Origin: Phallusia mammillata
Lineage: Eukaryota > Chordata > Ascidiacea > Phlebobranchia > Ascidiidae
Reading direction: 5' to 3'
DNA length: 64,000 nucleotides
Assembly (NCBI GenBank): GCA_003260075.1
Contig: QLIY01000533.1
Location: 34,121 to 98,120, forward strand
Below the pieces are notes generated by a model. That model saw only the letters and a program-made list of their open reading frames with translations, had not been told where the DNA came from and did no database searches. The position numbers and the translations under genes were made by a program. This document shows, piece by piece, positions 29,709 to 38,800 of the stretch (its first letter is position 1; every line of letters begins with the position of its first letter).

Positions 29709-32700
29709 CGTACTTAAAGGGCATGACAGCTTAATAAAACACCGCCGGTGACGTTAGAGACCTTGTGGAGCTAAAACGTAGAAAGGAGATTTTTTGTGAC
29801 GTCATAATGCACCGAGTGTGCTCGACCAAACAGAACATTTGCAGTTTTGGCACATCCCTACTAAGCATTCTATAAACCATGTTCAGAAAGTTTGGATTAG
29901 ATCAATTAAAAATATATATATTACTCAGCCAAGCATCAACTTGTAACGCTTGTCAGTCCTAAACTATCAACCATCAATGAAATACTGGCATTTTTTTGCA
30001 CTATGTCTGGAAACCAATAATGAGTAAAATACACCAAATTAGATCTTACAAACCTTTGAAAGAGCATAGACCCAGCACCTGGAGAAAATGCCTTACTGGA
30101 ATGTGGGGTGTAGGATAAATGGGATAAAGGAGGGTGACGATTGGTGTGCGGGGTTTTGTTGTGAATATAGCTTGTCCCAATGTTGGATGATGAATGGCCA
30201 ATGGGTGAACCACGATAACTTCCACCTCTGTATGGCGACAAACCAGGACTAGAAAGTGACATGTGGCATAGACTGCTGATCTGTACAAAATATGTAGAAT
30301 TTAAGTGACCACAGAAACGATGGGAATCACTGCCTTTAATTGTAATGATCAACAAAACCGGATTTGTACAATAGAGGAGACAAAAAATTGGACATTTTTT
30401 ATATGACTGAAAAATGTATATTTTTATGTAATATATCATACTTGATGTTGTTGTTGTGGTTTGGCTGACTGTAGCGAGTTGATGTCATCTGACAAGACCT
30501 GTCGTGCTTTCCACACAGTGTGCAAACCATGTCGTTGGTCACATGTCATTATAAAATCATCTTCACAGTACACAACAGTATCGTTTGCCTTGTTCATGTA
30601 GCGAACAGAACCTGAAATTTAAAAAAAATAATAAAATCAGATTTCCGTAACAGGAAAGGTCACATATTTTAAGCAATAGTTCTGTAAAGCACATTGGATT
30701 TTGTAAAGCGCATTGGATTTTTAAATCCCAACCGTGTTTGTTTTGAAAATCAGTCAAATGCATATTTCAGTTGAACGTTTAAACGCAAAAAGTGTTGTAC
30801 CTTGATTTTTCATTATAACTGGAGAAAATTCTCTTAATGGATGTTGAAGACAAAATATAGTTGTCAGATCATTTTCTGATATTCCATTGCCAGGTATAGG
30901 GGTGGGACCATACTTCGCCGATTCGCTCGATTGCAATCTTTCCAAAAGCAAACCATATTTGAAGCACCAAACATCACGAACCTGCGTATGCCAAAAAAAA
31001 ATTTATGAGGTTATAGGTTTGAATGATATTTTGTATTCAAGTAGACATATGTTTTTTGGGGGGTTACAGCATTATATTTATCAAGTTACTGAACCAAGTT
31101 TTGTGCAATTTTTTTAGCTTAAAAACGGAAAGCTTTAAACAAACACATGATACCAACATTTTTTGTTATTGTAATGCATCCACAAAAAACAAATTTGACT
31201 TGAAGATAATAAAGCTATGCTAAAACAATGGTCGAACTGGCAATCCCTACTACAAAACTTTGTCATCAAGATTCAGCCTGTGTAGCTCAGTCGGTAGAAT
31301 CCCGTAAAAACTTTGTCATGGGTTCGAATCCACCGCAGGCCCAGTCTGCAGAGTGTGGCAGCTGCACGCGCGATTTCTTTTTTGAAAAAAAATTCGGCAC
31401 GCCAAGATTTGGGGTTTGCACGCGAAAATTTTGCACCAAAGGCATTTAACTGGGCTGTCCTGACCTCTTTTACTTGCTTTGCGCCTGCTGAAATTGGTCT
31501 TGCGCGCGATATTAGGGGTCGTGCACGCGCGCACGCGGGACATATAGGTCCTGCACGCACGAGATCTCGTCGGGAACTGCCATGTTCTGCAGACTGGCCG
31601 CAGGCTAGATCAGTATAATGCCTGGTGTATTATGATTTACCTGAAATGGTAATGCTGTGACATAATTGTCCCCATCCTCACTATAGACATGAACAGCTCC
31701 ATCAGCCACAACAGAAACACCCTCAATTGATGGGTGTTTTGAGGATTTGGGCAAGTCAAACTGATGTGGATCTTCACCATCAACAGNAAAAGCACTATTC
31801 GATGTTTTTAGGAAAACACACCACATGGCAGAAACACACCTGGATGTTGACTGCAAGCTTGCTGTCCACATGAAACAAACTCTTTTGGTTCCAGTGACAC
31901 AATCATCACGCCTTGCATTGGTAAAAGGTTTGCCAAGCGTCGCACCGGAAACAGCAAGTGTTCTTCTATCTACATTTGCCAAAGCAATGTTTATGTCACC
32001 TTTTAAACTATTTTGTTGACGTTGAAAGACAGTTTCCAATTGAACACAAACACAAACTAATTTCTTCAATTCCAATCTTGCGGGAAAACATGCCCCCTTT
32101 TCACGCTCCATTGATTTAATAAAAATCGTAGTTAACATCGTTCTTGCACTTTCTGATACAAAATTGGAAAATCTGTGATAATCAATTTTTTGTACAGAAT
32201 ATAACAAGTTATTTACAAAAATATAATTTACATGCAGTGGTGGGATTCATATTTTTTGCCAGCCGGTTGGGGGGGGGGAAAGGCTACAAACATTCTCTTA
32301 GTAAAAACTGCCTTAGGAACTGGTTACAAAGCATTTGATGATATTTAAAAAAATAAATGTAGTTAATCAAATGACAATATATGGAAAAAATAAGCGGACC
32401 AAGCAAACCTGTGGTTTGTCGTCAAGGGTCACTTGGCTAAGGGGGGGGGGGGGGGGGGGGGGTTCCCAGAAGTGTACTTTGACTGCTGCCAAGGTTTTTT
32501 GATTGGTGAAAGTGCAAACATAACAAACCTGTGTAAGCGACAAATTTTACAAGTGATGCATATAAAGAGTAATAAGAAATGGACAATACATCACAAAAAT
32601 GCTGAAAAAAGGTGCAATAAGGGGAAAAAGCACTATTCGATGTTTTTAGGAAAACACACCACATGGCAGGCAGAAACACACCTGGATGTTGACTGCAAGC

Positions 32701-32760
32701 TTGCTGTCCACATGAAACAAACTCTTTTGGTTCCAGTGACACAATCATCACGCCTTGCAT
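12441..32760 (-). CDS. ANAPC1: Anaphase-promoting complex subunit 1 (gene overview)
   Basis: APC1 is the largest scaffold subunit of the APC/C ubiquitin ligase, which drives mitotic exit by marking securin and cyclins for the proteasome. Thirty-eight exons from 30981 down to the stop at 12441 were placed by splice sites. Their lengths sum to 5523 bases, an exact 1840 codons plus stop, with every junction phase matching. One further exon (31641 to about 31786) adds about 48 residues. Human APC1 has 1944 residues. Conserved blocks include SIEG...ALPFQ, KYGLLLERL, LLSPVPEL, APG...WSLFV, DWEYLLNSSYS, ALHLVYE, SPFPYIPG, FHNGVAAAL, LNIHDYL, LSVHISALLPATSTQLD, CTERESYALSAGFALGM, GPGATVALALMYLKTNN, AGACLALGLRFAGS, VAGSGNLKALQICRYLH and ALRHMYVLATEKRLLVPID. 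The first two exons are present but scrambled, and an expected exon between exon 2 and the ALPFQ exon is missing. Confidence 0.96.
13990..14486. repeat. Foldback/SINE-tail element in an ANAPC1 intron
   Basis: The end of this span, about 14369-14486, carries imperfect inverted ends around ATCATAGTA and a GGC-ATT-AAGGC motif, with the inner marker GTGGGAATACTTGATGACCGG. The same arrangement occurs at about 45298-45416 and as the tail of the tRNA-headed repeat at 27400-27800. Only the 14369-14486 part is repetitive; the left part overlaps an ANAPC1 exon. Confidence 0.45.
15067..15350. repeat. Gap-flanking duplication at 15.2 kb
   Basis: A block of about 135 bp ending at 15201 recurs from 15213, separated by 11 C (15202-15212). 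The copies differ by a short substitution (ACAACAAAAAAT against ACATAGTAAATAAT). The block includes the 5' edge of an ANAPC1 exon, but only the left copy leads into the full exon on the minus strand. Confidence 0.75.
16416..16780. mobile_element. 365-bp hAT-type MITE (TAGGGATGGGCC ends)
   Basis: The ends are TAGGTATGGGCC and GGCCCATCCCTA, inverted repeats with one mismatch. A perfect 8-bp target duplication CTATGCAA flanks the element at 16408-16415 and 16781-16788. The interior carries further inverted matches (GCTCGGT and ACCGAGTGCT blocks), which produce ORFs on both strands without recognisable protein. It lies in an ANAPC1 intron and shares its ends with the elements at 29410 and 42207. 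Confidence 0.9.
17158..17335. mobile_element. 178-bp hAT-type MITE, copy A (CAGTGGTGGG family)
   Basis: It begins CATTGGTGGGTGTCAGCCGG and ends with the matching inverted AACCGGCTG...CCAACCACTG. Target duplications are TTTGTACA (17150-17157) and ATTGTACA (17336-17343), one mismatch. It is related along its length to the element at 33078-33257, and both give the same meaningless WWVSAGS...LYR translation. It lies in an ANAPC1 intron. Confidence 0.85.
17578..22693 (-). CDS. ANAPC1: ANAPC1 exons, middle block (PC-repeat region)
   Basis: Exons in transcript order: 22693-22470, 22009-21772, 21215-21117, 21044-20949, 20599-20531, 20464-20353, 20102-20018, 19442-19316, 18947-18763, 18393-18198, 18013-17870, 17710-17578. 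Recognisable segments: HGVALAVHNALRKC, REYMEQKQYRLLQLLNRTMS, PTLDLTGKD, WPYFHNGVAAALAL, NIHDYLQKIHELTTIGLLLG, VLSVHISALLPATSTQLDIP, ERESYALSAGFALGM and ADWFIPPNTFNLLETIKP. The acceptor at 22693 (giving NISQCCDPTQ) is needed to match the phase 2 donor at 23095. The exon at 22009-21772 encodes an acidic, poorly conserved linker. Bases 21261-21341 in an intron are all C and probably mark a gap. Confidence 0.93.
21261..21510. mobile_element. hAT terminus with its left half hidden by C tracts
   Basis: The sequence ending at about 21510 reads GGTTAAGAACCACTG, a typical hAT right end, followed by GTCTACAC. To the left, GTCTA at 21256-21260 is followed directly by 81 C (21261-21341), and a second run of 10 C lies near 21457-21466. 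If the target duplication is GTCTACAC, the left end falls inside the 80-bp filler. No full element can be read. Confidence 0.45.
23095..31786 (-). CDS. ANAPC1: ANAPC1 exons, N-terminal WD40-like block
   Basis: Exons in transcript order: about 31786-31641, 30981-30801, 30611-30442, 30280-30054, 29204-29020, 28910-28735, 28528-28463, 28153-28001, 27174-26967, 26323-26109, 24901-24833, 24762-24655, 24571-24458, 23967-23784, 23378-23230, 23171-23095. They encode the beta-propeller part of APC1 (ALPFQ, VRDVWCFKYGLLLERL, DFIMTCDQRHGLHTVWKAR, ARDAAPLV, LLSPVPEL) with a serine-rich loop around LSPYRGGSYRGSPIG that in vertebrates is a mitotic phosphorylation region. The first exon listed begins at or inside the single N at 31787, so its 5' limit is unknown. 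A partial copy of the 26323-26109 exon recurs at 26400-26460 beside a 10-C tract. Confidence 0.92.
25150..26010. repeat. Multi-copy block with four C tracts (ANAPC1 intron)
   Basis: The phrase TTCCATAACCTTATTCGAAA occurs at about 25247, 25361 and 25611, with associated repeats of TTCAAGGACTTT and of GCGGGAACCCTGTTTAAAAG. C runs of 10-15 bp separate the units (about 25163-25177, 25297-25306, 25589-25598, 25931-25941). This looks like a short tandem repeat broken into fragments by assembly. No coding potential is apparent. Confidence 0.6.
26269..26520. repeat. Gap-flanking duplication at 26.4 kb
   Basis: About 121 bp at 26269-26389 recur at 26400-26520 with a few substitutions, separated by exactly 10 C (26390-26399). 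The duplicated part includes the 5' edge of the ANAPC1 exon 26323-26109. Confidence 0.8.
27397..27800 (+). mobile_element. tRNA-derived SINE, partly duplicated
   Basis: The region contains GTGGGTTCGAATCCCACC, a tRNA T-arm/B-box, preceded by an acceptor-like AGCCTGTG that pairs with CACGGGCT. A tail follows with ATGCTTGGGAGACC and CCTTTAATAGGCCTGGTGTA. The left 140 bp (27407-27546) recur at 27557-27695 across exactly 10 C (27547-27556). It lies in an ANAPC1 intron. Composite tRNA-headed SINEs are known from Ciona, but membership of a named family was not tested. Confidence 0.7.
29410..29860. mobile_element. TAGGG-family hAT MITE with two C-tract gaps
   Basis: It starts TAGGGTTGGGCC and ends GGCACATCCCTA. 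Target duplications are CTAAGTAT (29402-29409) and CTAAGCAT (29861-29868), one mismatch. A duplicated left end (29393-29470 and 29481-29550) flanks 10 C (29471-29480), and a second run of 82 C fills 29626-29707. The true length is unknown. It lies in an ANAPC1 intron. Confidence 0.75.
31228..31640 (+). mobile_element. tRNA-derived SINE with intact-looking A and B boxes
   Basis: From about 31266 the sequence GCCTGTGTAGCTCAGTCGG holds a consensus A box, and GGGTTCGAATCC at about 31319 is a consensus B box. The 7-bp acceptor GCCTGTG pairs with CGCAGGC. The T-stem is one base short and the anticodon arm is irregular, so it is a SINE head rather than a tRNA gene. A GC-rich body and the tail CCTGGTGTATTATGAT follow, ending next to the ANAPC1 exon at 31641. 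Confidence 0.7.
32409..32485 (-). CDS. ANAPC1: ANAPC1 exon 2, interrupted by a G tract
   Basis: On the minus strand an acceptor at 32486 opens AVKVHFWE in phase with exon 1. After 22 G (32441-32462) the sequence LSQVTLDDKPQ runs into a GT donor at 32408. This matches human APC1 ...LQEVTIHEKQ in position and order. The 22-bp homopolymer replaces the middle of the exon and probably marks a gap, so the true residues there are unknown. Confidence 0.6.
32682..32760 (-). CDS. ANAPC1: ANAPC1 exon 1 (start codon exon)
   Basis: From the ATG at 32760 the minus strand reads MQGVMIVSLEPKEFVSCG and ends HP before a GT donor (phase 1). Human APC1 has MIAARDLQEFVPFG...HHP at its N-terminus, with the same spacing of MI, EFV, G and HP. 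A second ATG five codons on (MIV) is an alternative start. An almost identical copy of this exon lies at 31840-31918, downstream of exon 2, which is impossible in a functional gene and points to misassembly. Confidence 0.7.
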
Positions 32761-33077
32761 TGGTAAAAGGTTTGCCAAGCGTCGCACCGGAAACAGCAAG
32801 TGTTCTTCTATCTACATTTGCCAAAGCAATGTTTATGTCACCTTTTAAACTATTTTGTTGACGTTGAAAGACAGTTTCCAATTGAACACAAACACAAACT
32901 AATTTCTTCAATTCCAATCTTGCGGGAAAACATGCCCCCTTTTCACGCTCCATTGATTTAATAAAAATCGTAGTTAACATCGTTCTTGCACTTTCTGATA
33001 CAAAATTGGAAAATCTGTGATAATCAATTTTTTTGTACAGAATATAACAAGTTATTTACAAACATATAATTTACATG

Positions 33078-33257
33078 CAGTGGTGGGATTCATATTTTTT
33101 GCCAGCCGGTTCTATCACAAAAGTCATATTTTTCAGCCGTTTCTGTCACAAAAGGTCCATTGACAGTAATCAGTAATGCTAACCGGTTCGCTGGTCTCAT
33201 AAATTTTCGTGAGACGGTTCTATACAACCGTTGCGAACCGGCTGAAACCCACCACTG
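33078..33257. mobile_element. 180-bp hAT-type MITE, copy B (CAGTGGTGGG family)
   Basis: It begins CAGTGGTGGGATTC and ends AACCGGCTGAAACCCACCACTG in inverted orientation. A perfect 8-bp target duplication TTTACATG lies at 33070-33077 and 33258-33265. A truncated duplicate of its left end occurs at about 32236, cut by the 10-G tract at 32261. It is homologous to 17158-17335. Confidence 0.9.
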
Positions 33258-35226
33258 TTTACATGTCACATTACAAGCTTTCTTTAAATCTACTTTGGGC
33301 ACGAGGTCAGCAAAGAACCAACACCAGCTATATTCTTGTTGTACTTTCTGACTTCTTTCTTTTCTGACCAGATTTTAATATTTTTTCGGCCCAGTTATGT
33401 TCTTGGCTCAGATTTTAATAAGCTTCAAAACGTTTTCATCCTTTCGTAGCGACCTGTTCTGCGTGGCAAAGCTGTACCTCTCGGCTCCAACAATAAAATT
33501 CAGTAGGCTACTTTCGTTTTTTGGAATAGATTTTATTTGCTATGTAAGCCTTCCAGCACTGGATTCGACGCCGGGCGGAAATGAAACGTGCATTTATAGA
33601 TAACCCATGAACGGAGAACAAACAAAACGTAACAGGAAAAGGGGGAGGGCGAACAAATAAAGCAGATTATTTTGCACAAACAAAGAAAAAGGGAGCACAT
33701 GTTTTGTCGTATAAGGCAAATGACAGAAAAAGGCAAAGTACACAACCCCAAAATGAATTCTTACCAAGAGACGGCAAAATACACACGATCTGGGCAAAAA
33801 TTTAAACTCATATTCTAGCCACTGTGTTCTTTTCTCTGTAGTCCAGCGAAGCAAAAACAGACACGCGTAAATGTTTGCAAACACAGGTGCCATGGTGGAG
33901 AGACATCGAATAAAACAGTAGTGTGTATATAGCTGCAATGTTGTTAACAGTTCAAGTGCGAAGTGACTGAAACGTTAGGCTCTTCGGGCTTGAAGCGTTC
34001 GCTCGGCGGGGTTTTGTAGTGCAACGCGCCGTCAAATTGTCGCGCCGGAGTTGGGGTTGACAAAACACTGTTGGGCGAATGATGTATCTATTTGAAGCTG
34101 ACGACAGGCGCAAGATGAAACTGAACAGGTTCAAGCCTTTGCTGTATGCAGTAAATGGAAAGAGGGTAAACGCCTGACGACATTTGGAAAAACTAAAACG
34201 GGGAACATTTCCGAATGCAGCGTAGGTATACGTAATAAAATCTCCATAAAATTGAATTTACGACCTATTAGGGACCAAACAGTTGACGCCGAATGCATAC
34301 GAGATGAGACAGACCCATTGGCAGGTCAATAACTTACGAGTTTTGATGCATATACATATATGATGGAATTGTTGGCAAAACATGCCCAAAGAGACATAAA
34401 ACTGACATTTAAGGCATCGGGCGTTCAGAAGTGGTCCTATAGCACGCGGAATAAATAAATACTGTCATCACATATGTGGGCGTTCATCGTTGTTTGCATG
34501 TGGAAAAACTACCAAGTTCATAACATACGATTTAAAGTGCGTTGGGGGCCTTGGAGTTTTTAAAACAGTTCGCCAACGAAAGTGCACTTACATATTGATT
34601 AGGGGGTAGGTGACTTTCCCTTTGGGTACAGAATGGGGGCTAAATCCCCGGGAATCTAGGGAAGAGCAGCGACGTGTGGATTATCATTTGCATATGAATT
34701 TTTTCCGCCACCAAAGCATAAAGTAGGCGTGGCGGGGGTGGGGGGGGGGGGGGGGGGGAGCAACGCAAGGGCAGAAACGGGAACGCATAATACCTCAACC
34801 CATAAGACTTAGAAAGCCAAAGAAGAAAGCGTCGGATGTGGGCATCACAAGGGAAACCACCGGCCGGGAAAGCACCGAACAGAATGAGTGAGGCAACGAA
34901 ACTTGATTTGCGAACCATGGACGCGAGGAGCATCGTAGAATATAGGAAAAGCGTTTTAAATGGAGAAACTTAAAACGAGAAAGGGAAGCGATAAAAGTGT
35001 TAAGTGGTCGGCAACGCAAAGACATGCGAATATAACGCGATTTGCAATAAATAAGTGTCAGCGCTTGGGTCCAAGGAAGAGCGAAAAAGACAACAAAAGG
35101 ATTTGACAACTGAAACTGGGCTTTGTCGATGCCCGCTTAAATAAATCCAACCACAAAAATCAACGGGTTAACTCTGTGAAAAAGCCTCCGACACACACGT
35201 ATAACGATTCTGCGACAGTTCGTTTC

Positions 35227-35306
35227 TGCGCATGCGCAAACTCTAGTACATTTGGCAATGTCGTGTGCAACATGGTGATGACATAGGTATACCTATAGTG
35301 ACGTCA
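35227..35306. promoter_or_regulatory. NRF-1/CRE-like site cluster
   Basis: Within 80 bp lie a perfect NRF-1 palindrome TGCGCATGCGCA (35227-35238), a 14-bp palindrome ATAGGTATACCTAT (35283-35296) and a full CRE palindrome TGACGTCA (35299-35306). This density is typical of metazoan housekeeping promoters. The nearest minus-strand start is ANAPC1, about 2.5 kb away, so the target gene is uncertain. The site could also serve an unrecognised plus-strand transcript. Confidence 0.4.
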
Positions 35307-35827
35307 TCGCACAAAAAGTGGGGGAAAAGTAAAACTGAACATTTACAGATAAAAGTTGTACGTTCAGCTCACCGTCTTCTTAACTTTCTGTTACAAATAA
35401 CTCTTGTATCAAGCGCGCCGAGGCACAGACGAGGAAAACACGTTAAAGGAGGACCACAGATCGTTGTTTTCCAGTACCCAGGGTCATCATAACTTTTGAC
35501 CAAGCTACAGGCGACCATGGCTGTCGAAAGGGGCGTGGAGGAGGATGGGCGATTAAAATGTGCAATGTGCATTATCCGTTGCACGTTTTCTGCAGAGGCA
35601 GGCTTCGCTCCAAATGACCGCAAAATACTGTTTCAAGATCTCTCACAGTGGCCGTTTTCCGTTCGGCGGGGAATTCCCGGCAGCTATAAATAAGAAACAT
35701 TTTGGGGCGGAAACACCTTTGGTCTGGAACGACTGTGCGTTCGGCAATGCTGCGCAATCGTTGGATGGCACTTTATGGTGGAAAGGGGTAGGGGAAAACA
35801 GTGAAGTTCAGCGGGGATCGGAGGTCA

Positions 35828-38800
35828 CTACTCCCGTGGCGACTTCAGGTAAACCGCCCGAAGCTGGTGTAGAACAACTTTGTTGTATGTTGCCATGTCT
35901 CTTAGCGAGCTATGGAGGACTAGGGTGCGACCGCAGAGGGTGTCCACATTTCGGAAGAAATCTAAGAAACAAACGACAAAAATTAATCAACAATAAATGC
36001 ACCTAATTCACCAATACACTAAATCACTGAAAAAACTATCAAAATATTAAAATTTTATGACTCCTTTACGTAACAGTATATTACGTCACATAGACATGAT
36101 CTTACCGGCGTGTTCTGCTTGAATGGCTTCAGCTTGCTCCCATCGCTCATGAGCTAGCATCAGACTGTTCATAATGGTGTGGTAATGTTTAAATACTTCG
36201 TACATCTTCGGGGGAAACACAACATTGCTCTGGTTAGGCGGGGAAGTGATTTTGCTGCTTACCTACAAAAAAACAAGAGGTTAGACTTTGGGCATGTTAA
36301 AGAAACTTCGGTACACAAGACACAGACTTGAGCGTTTTAACTTAAAACATGGTTTTAATATAACCTAAAATTTTATTATTGGTGATGGCAATTGATTTTG
36401 TCAAAAAGTCTGGGCAATAAAATGTCTGAGTTTTAAGTTACTATCGCAAATTTCGTTTTTTTGCAAAGCAACTATAATTTTATTAATGAAAATAACGGCG
36501 GAAATAGACGTAAAAAGCAACATGATTTTTTTTAAACTGAAAAGGGGGGGGGGGTTAGACTTTTGGCATGTTAAAGAAACTTTTGTACACAAGACACAGA
36601 CTTGAGTGTTTTAACTTAAAACATGCTATTAATGTAACATAAAATTTTATTATTGATGATGGCAATTGATTTTGTCAAAAAGTCTGAGCAAAAAAATGTC
36701 TGAGTTTTTAAGTTACTATCGCATTTTTTTTTTATTTTGGCAAAGCAACTATAATTTTATCAATGAAAATAACGGCCGAAATATACGTAAAAATATTTTT
36801 ATCAATGAAAATAACGGCCGAAATATACGTAAATTCGAAAAAGTTAAAATAAAGCCCGAACAAAAAGTTTTAACTAATGACTTGAGTTTTCAGCCAATCA
36901 AAAACTTCCACGTACCTGCGTTGAACTCGATACATATTCACAGTTGTTGGTTGGGGCGACAGGGGAAGGCCCGGGAAGGGTAACCCCATATGGGGAGGGG
37001 ACAGCGGGGGAGACCGGGGACACTACGTTCTGACCATTAGCTGACGAAGGACCACACGGATGCCACGGGGACGGCGTACGACTCGCCTTGTTGGGAGTTT
37101 GCTGTAACAAAAAATATGAATTGGAAAAAAATGCAATTTCGGCCAGTGCTGAGATGTGCATTATTTTGTTTAGGTTTGTAAAAGCAAAATTTGACGTTTG
37201 GCAAACGCTTACCTTCCACAACGCTTTAACGCTGTAATTAAATGCTTGTGTTCACATTTAAAGTGCGAAAAAAGTATCTAAATCTTAACATTGTACATGA
37301 TTATTATCAACAAGCAAATTCGAAGAAATTTTTCGTTAAAAGTAATTAATGATGCAAATATGAGCAAAAACGAATCCATTTCCTCGAAATGACTGATTCT
37401 GACGACTTTGGTGTCACTGAAAATATGTTGCCGAAACAATTCTCTTCTTATATCGTTCTTACCTTGAATTGATCAGCTATGATTTCGGAATATTTTGTTG
37501 CGAGGTCTTTCTTCAACTTGTACACACGTAAATGTAGTAAGGCCTGACACCTCAAACTGCAACAAAAATGATATTGGTACATTGCACAACTGGGCATACA
37601 CTCAAGCTCCCTATAAACATAATTAGCTGCTATGCACGCTTTATTTTGAAAGTTGTTTTGTCGTTAATGCGCAATTGTGGCTCCAAACAGGTTGGCGAGG
37701 CATGGCTTTTCAACTTCCAACAAACAGGAGTGCCGCAAGGTGCTACCATTAACTCATACGGGCGAGACCTTATAGGTCGAAACAGTGTGCACTGTCTGCA
37801 GCTTATCATGTTTATTAAACAGTTTTTCCAGTGTATTAAAATGTGCCAGCAGTGTAGATTTGACTATGTATATGTCATTGGTTGAAAACATATGAGGTGT
37901 TGGAACTCACCATGATAAGTTTAATCGCCTAAATGCGGTCTCTTGTTGGTCATCGTGAGGTCTCATTTTCTTAATGTAGTCGAGGAGGGATATGGTTTGA
38001 TGATACATGCTGGTCGGGGAATGAGATGAACCACTACTGGTTTCGGAACGCTCTGCAATTTAAAGGCGTTTTGTTTTATAATAATAGCAGTGCAAACCAT
38101 TTGTTACGTATTTCCATTTCGTTAAAAAATATTCGACTGATTGTGACTTAGAAAATACGTCAGATTTTTCTTGATTGAAAATTGAAATGTTTAATACTTC
38201 TTGTCGAATAAAATTGAGGCAGTTTTAGCAATTTAATTTGAGTGATGAAATTACATTATTTAGGGCAGAGTTTGATTCATTTTACGCAATAAACAAGTCA
38301 TTGCATAATATCGTCTGCGCATTACTTCAATTATCATGATGTAGATATCATAAAAAGGGCGAAAAATTAAACACAGATATTAGACTATACCGTCGAAATA
38401 TCGTTGGCGTCCATTAATCATAAATTCGGACAAATTTCTTTTTTTCCTACTTACCATTTCCGTTCTCCATCTCCAGCATGTAGCCATTCATAACAAAACA
38501 CAAGGCTGCCTCAAAGTAGATGAGAGCGCGACTGAGGGACTCCCCCATCCGGGTACGTCCCGTTCTTGTGTCAGCACAAGCGTCGCCCTCGTGTTTTAAT
38601 CTCTTGCCTTCGCGCATGTAATCGTCGGATTTAAGAAGTCTGCAAAAAAACGAAAAAATGTTGTTTATTTAAGGCTAAACCATGTCATAGCGTTGTTTAA
38701 ATGGGAGACATTTTGCAACCAACCGCTGAGTTTAAAAACTTAGAAAGCATGTCTATGTGATGCTTTGATTGCTGTGTTAGGCCCTACAGCCCCATTAGTT

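Larger units (their letters stand above)
31796..33104. repeat. Large direct duplication including ANAPC1 exon 1
   Basis: About 465 bp at 31796-32260 recur almost unchanged at 32630-33104. The left copy starts just after the N at 31787 and stops at a 10-G tract (32261-32270). The right copy continues into complete unique sequence. The copies differ by a 4-bp indel and few substitutions, as expected for alleles. The left copy is most simply a displaced haplotype contig. Confidence 0.8.
32761..35827. other. Intergenic region, ANAPC1 5' side and AFF 3' side
   Basis: Besides the duplicated copy of ANAPC1 5' sequence and the element at 33078-33257, this is unexplained DNA. It is more GC-rich around 33.9-35.8 kb. 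A run of 19 G at 34740-34758 probably marks a gap. Several open frames of 60-115 codons exist on both strands but overlap each other and match nothing known. A likely regulatory cluster is listed separately. Confidence 0.5.

Noticed and set aside
31266-31338. Functional tRNA gene
   Set aside because: A and B boxes and acceptor stem are good, but the T-stem is short by a base and the anticodon arm is irregular; the tail shows it is a SINE.
31605-32207. 200-codon minus-strand ORF as the ANAPC1 N-terminus
   Set aside because: It reads through the N and a duplicated block; only the exon from 31641 to about 31786 is in the APC1 frame, and the real start exon uses another frame.
33594-35109. Minus-strand ORFs of 100-115 codons with hydrophobic composition
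   Set aside because: They overlap each other in different frames, one includes a G tract, and none shows a family motif or splice context.
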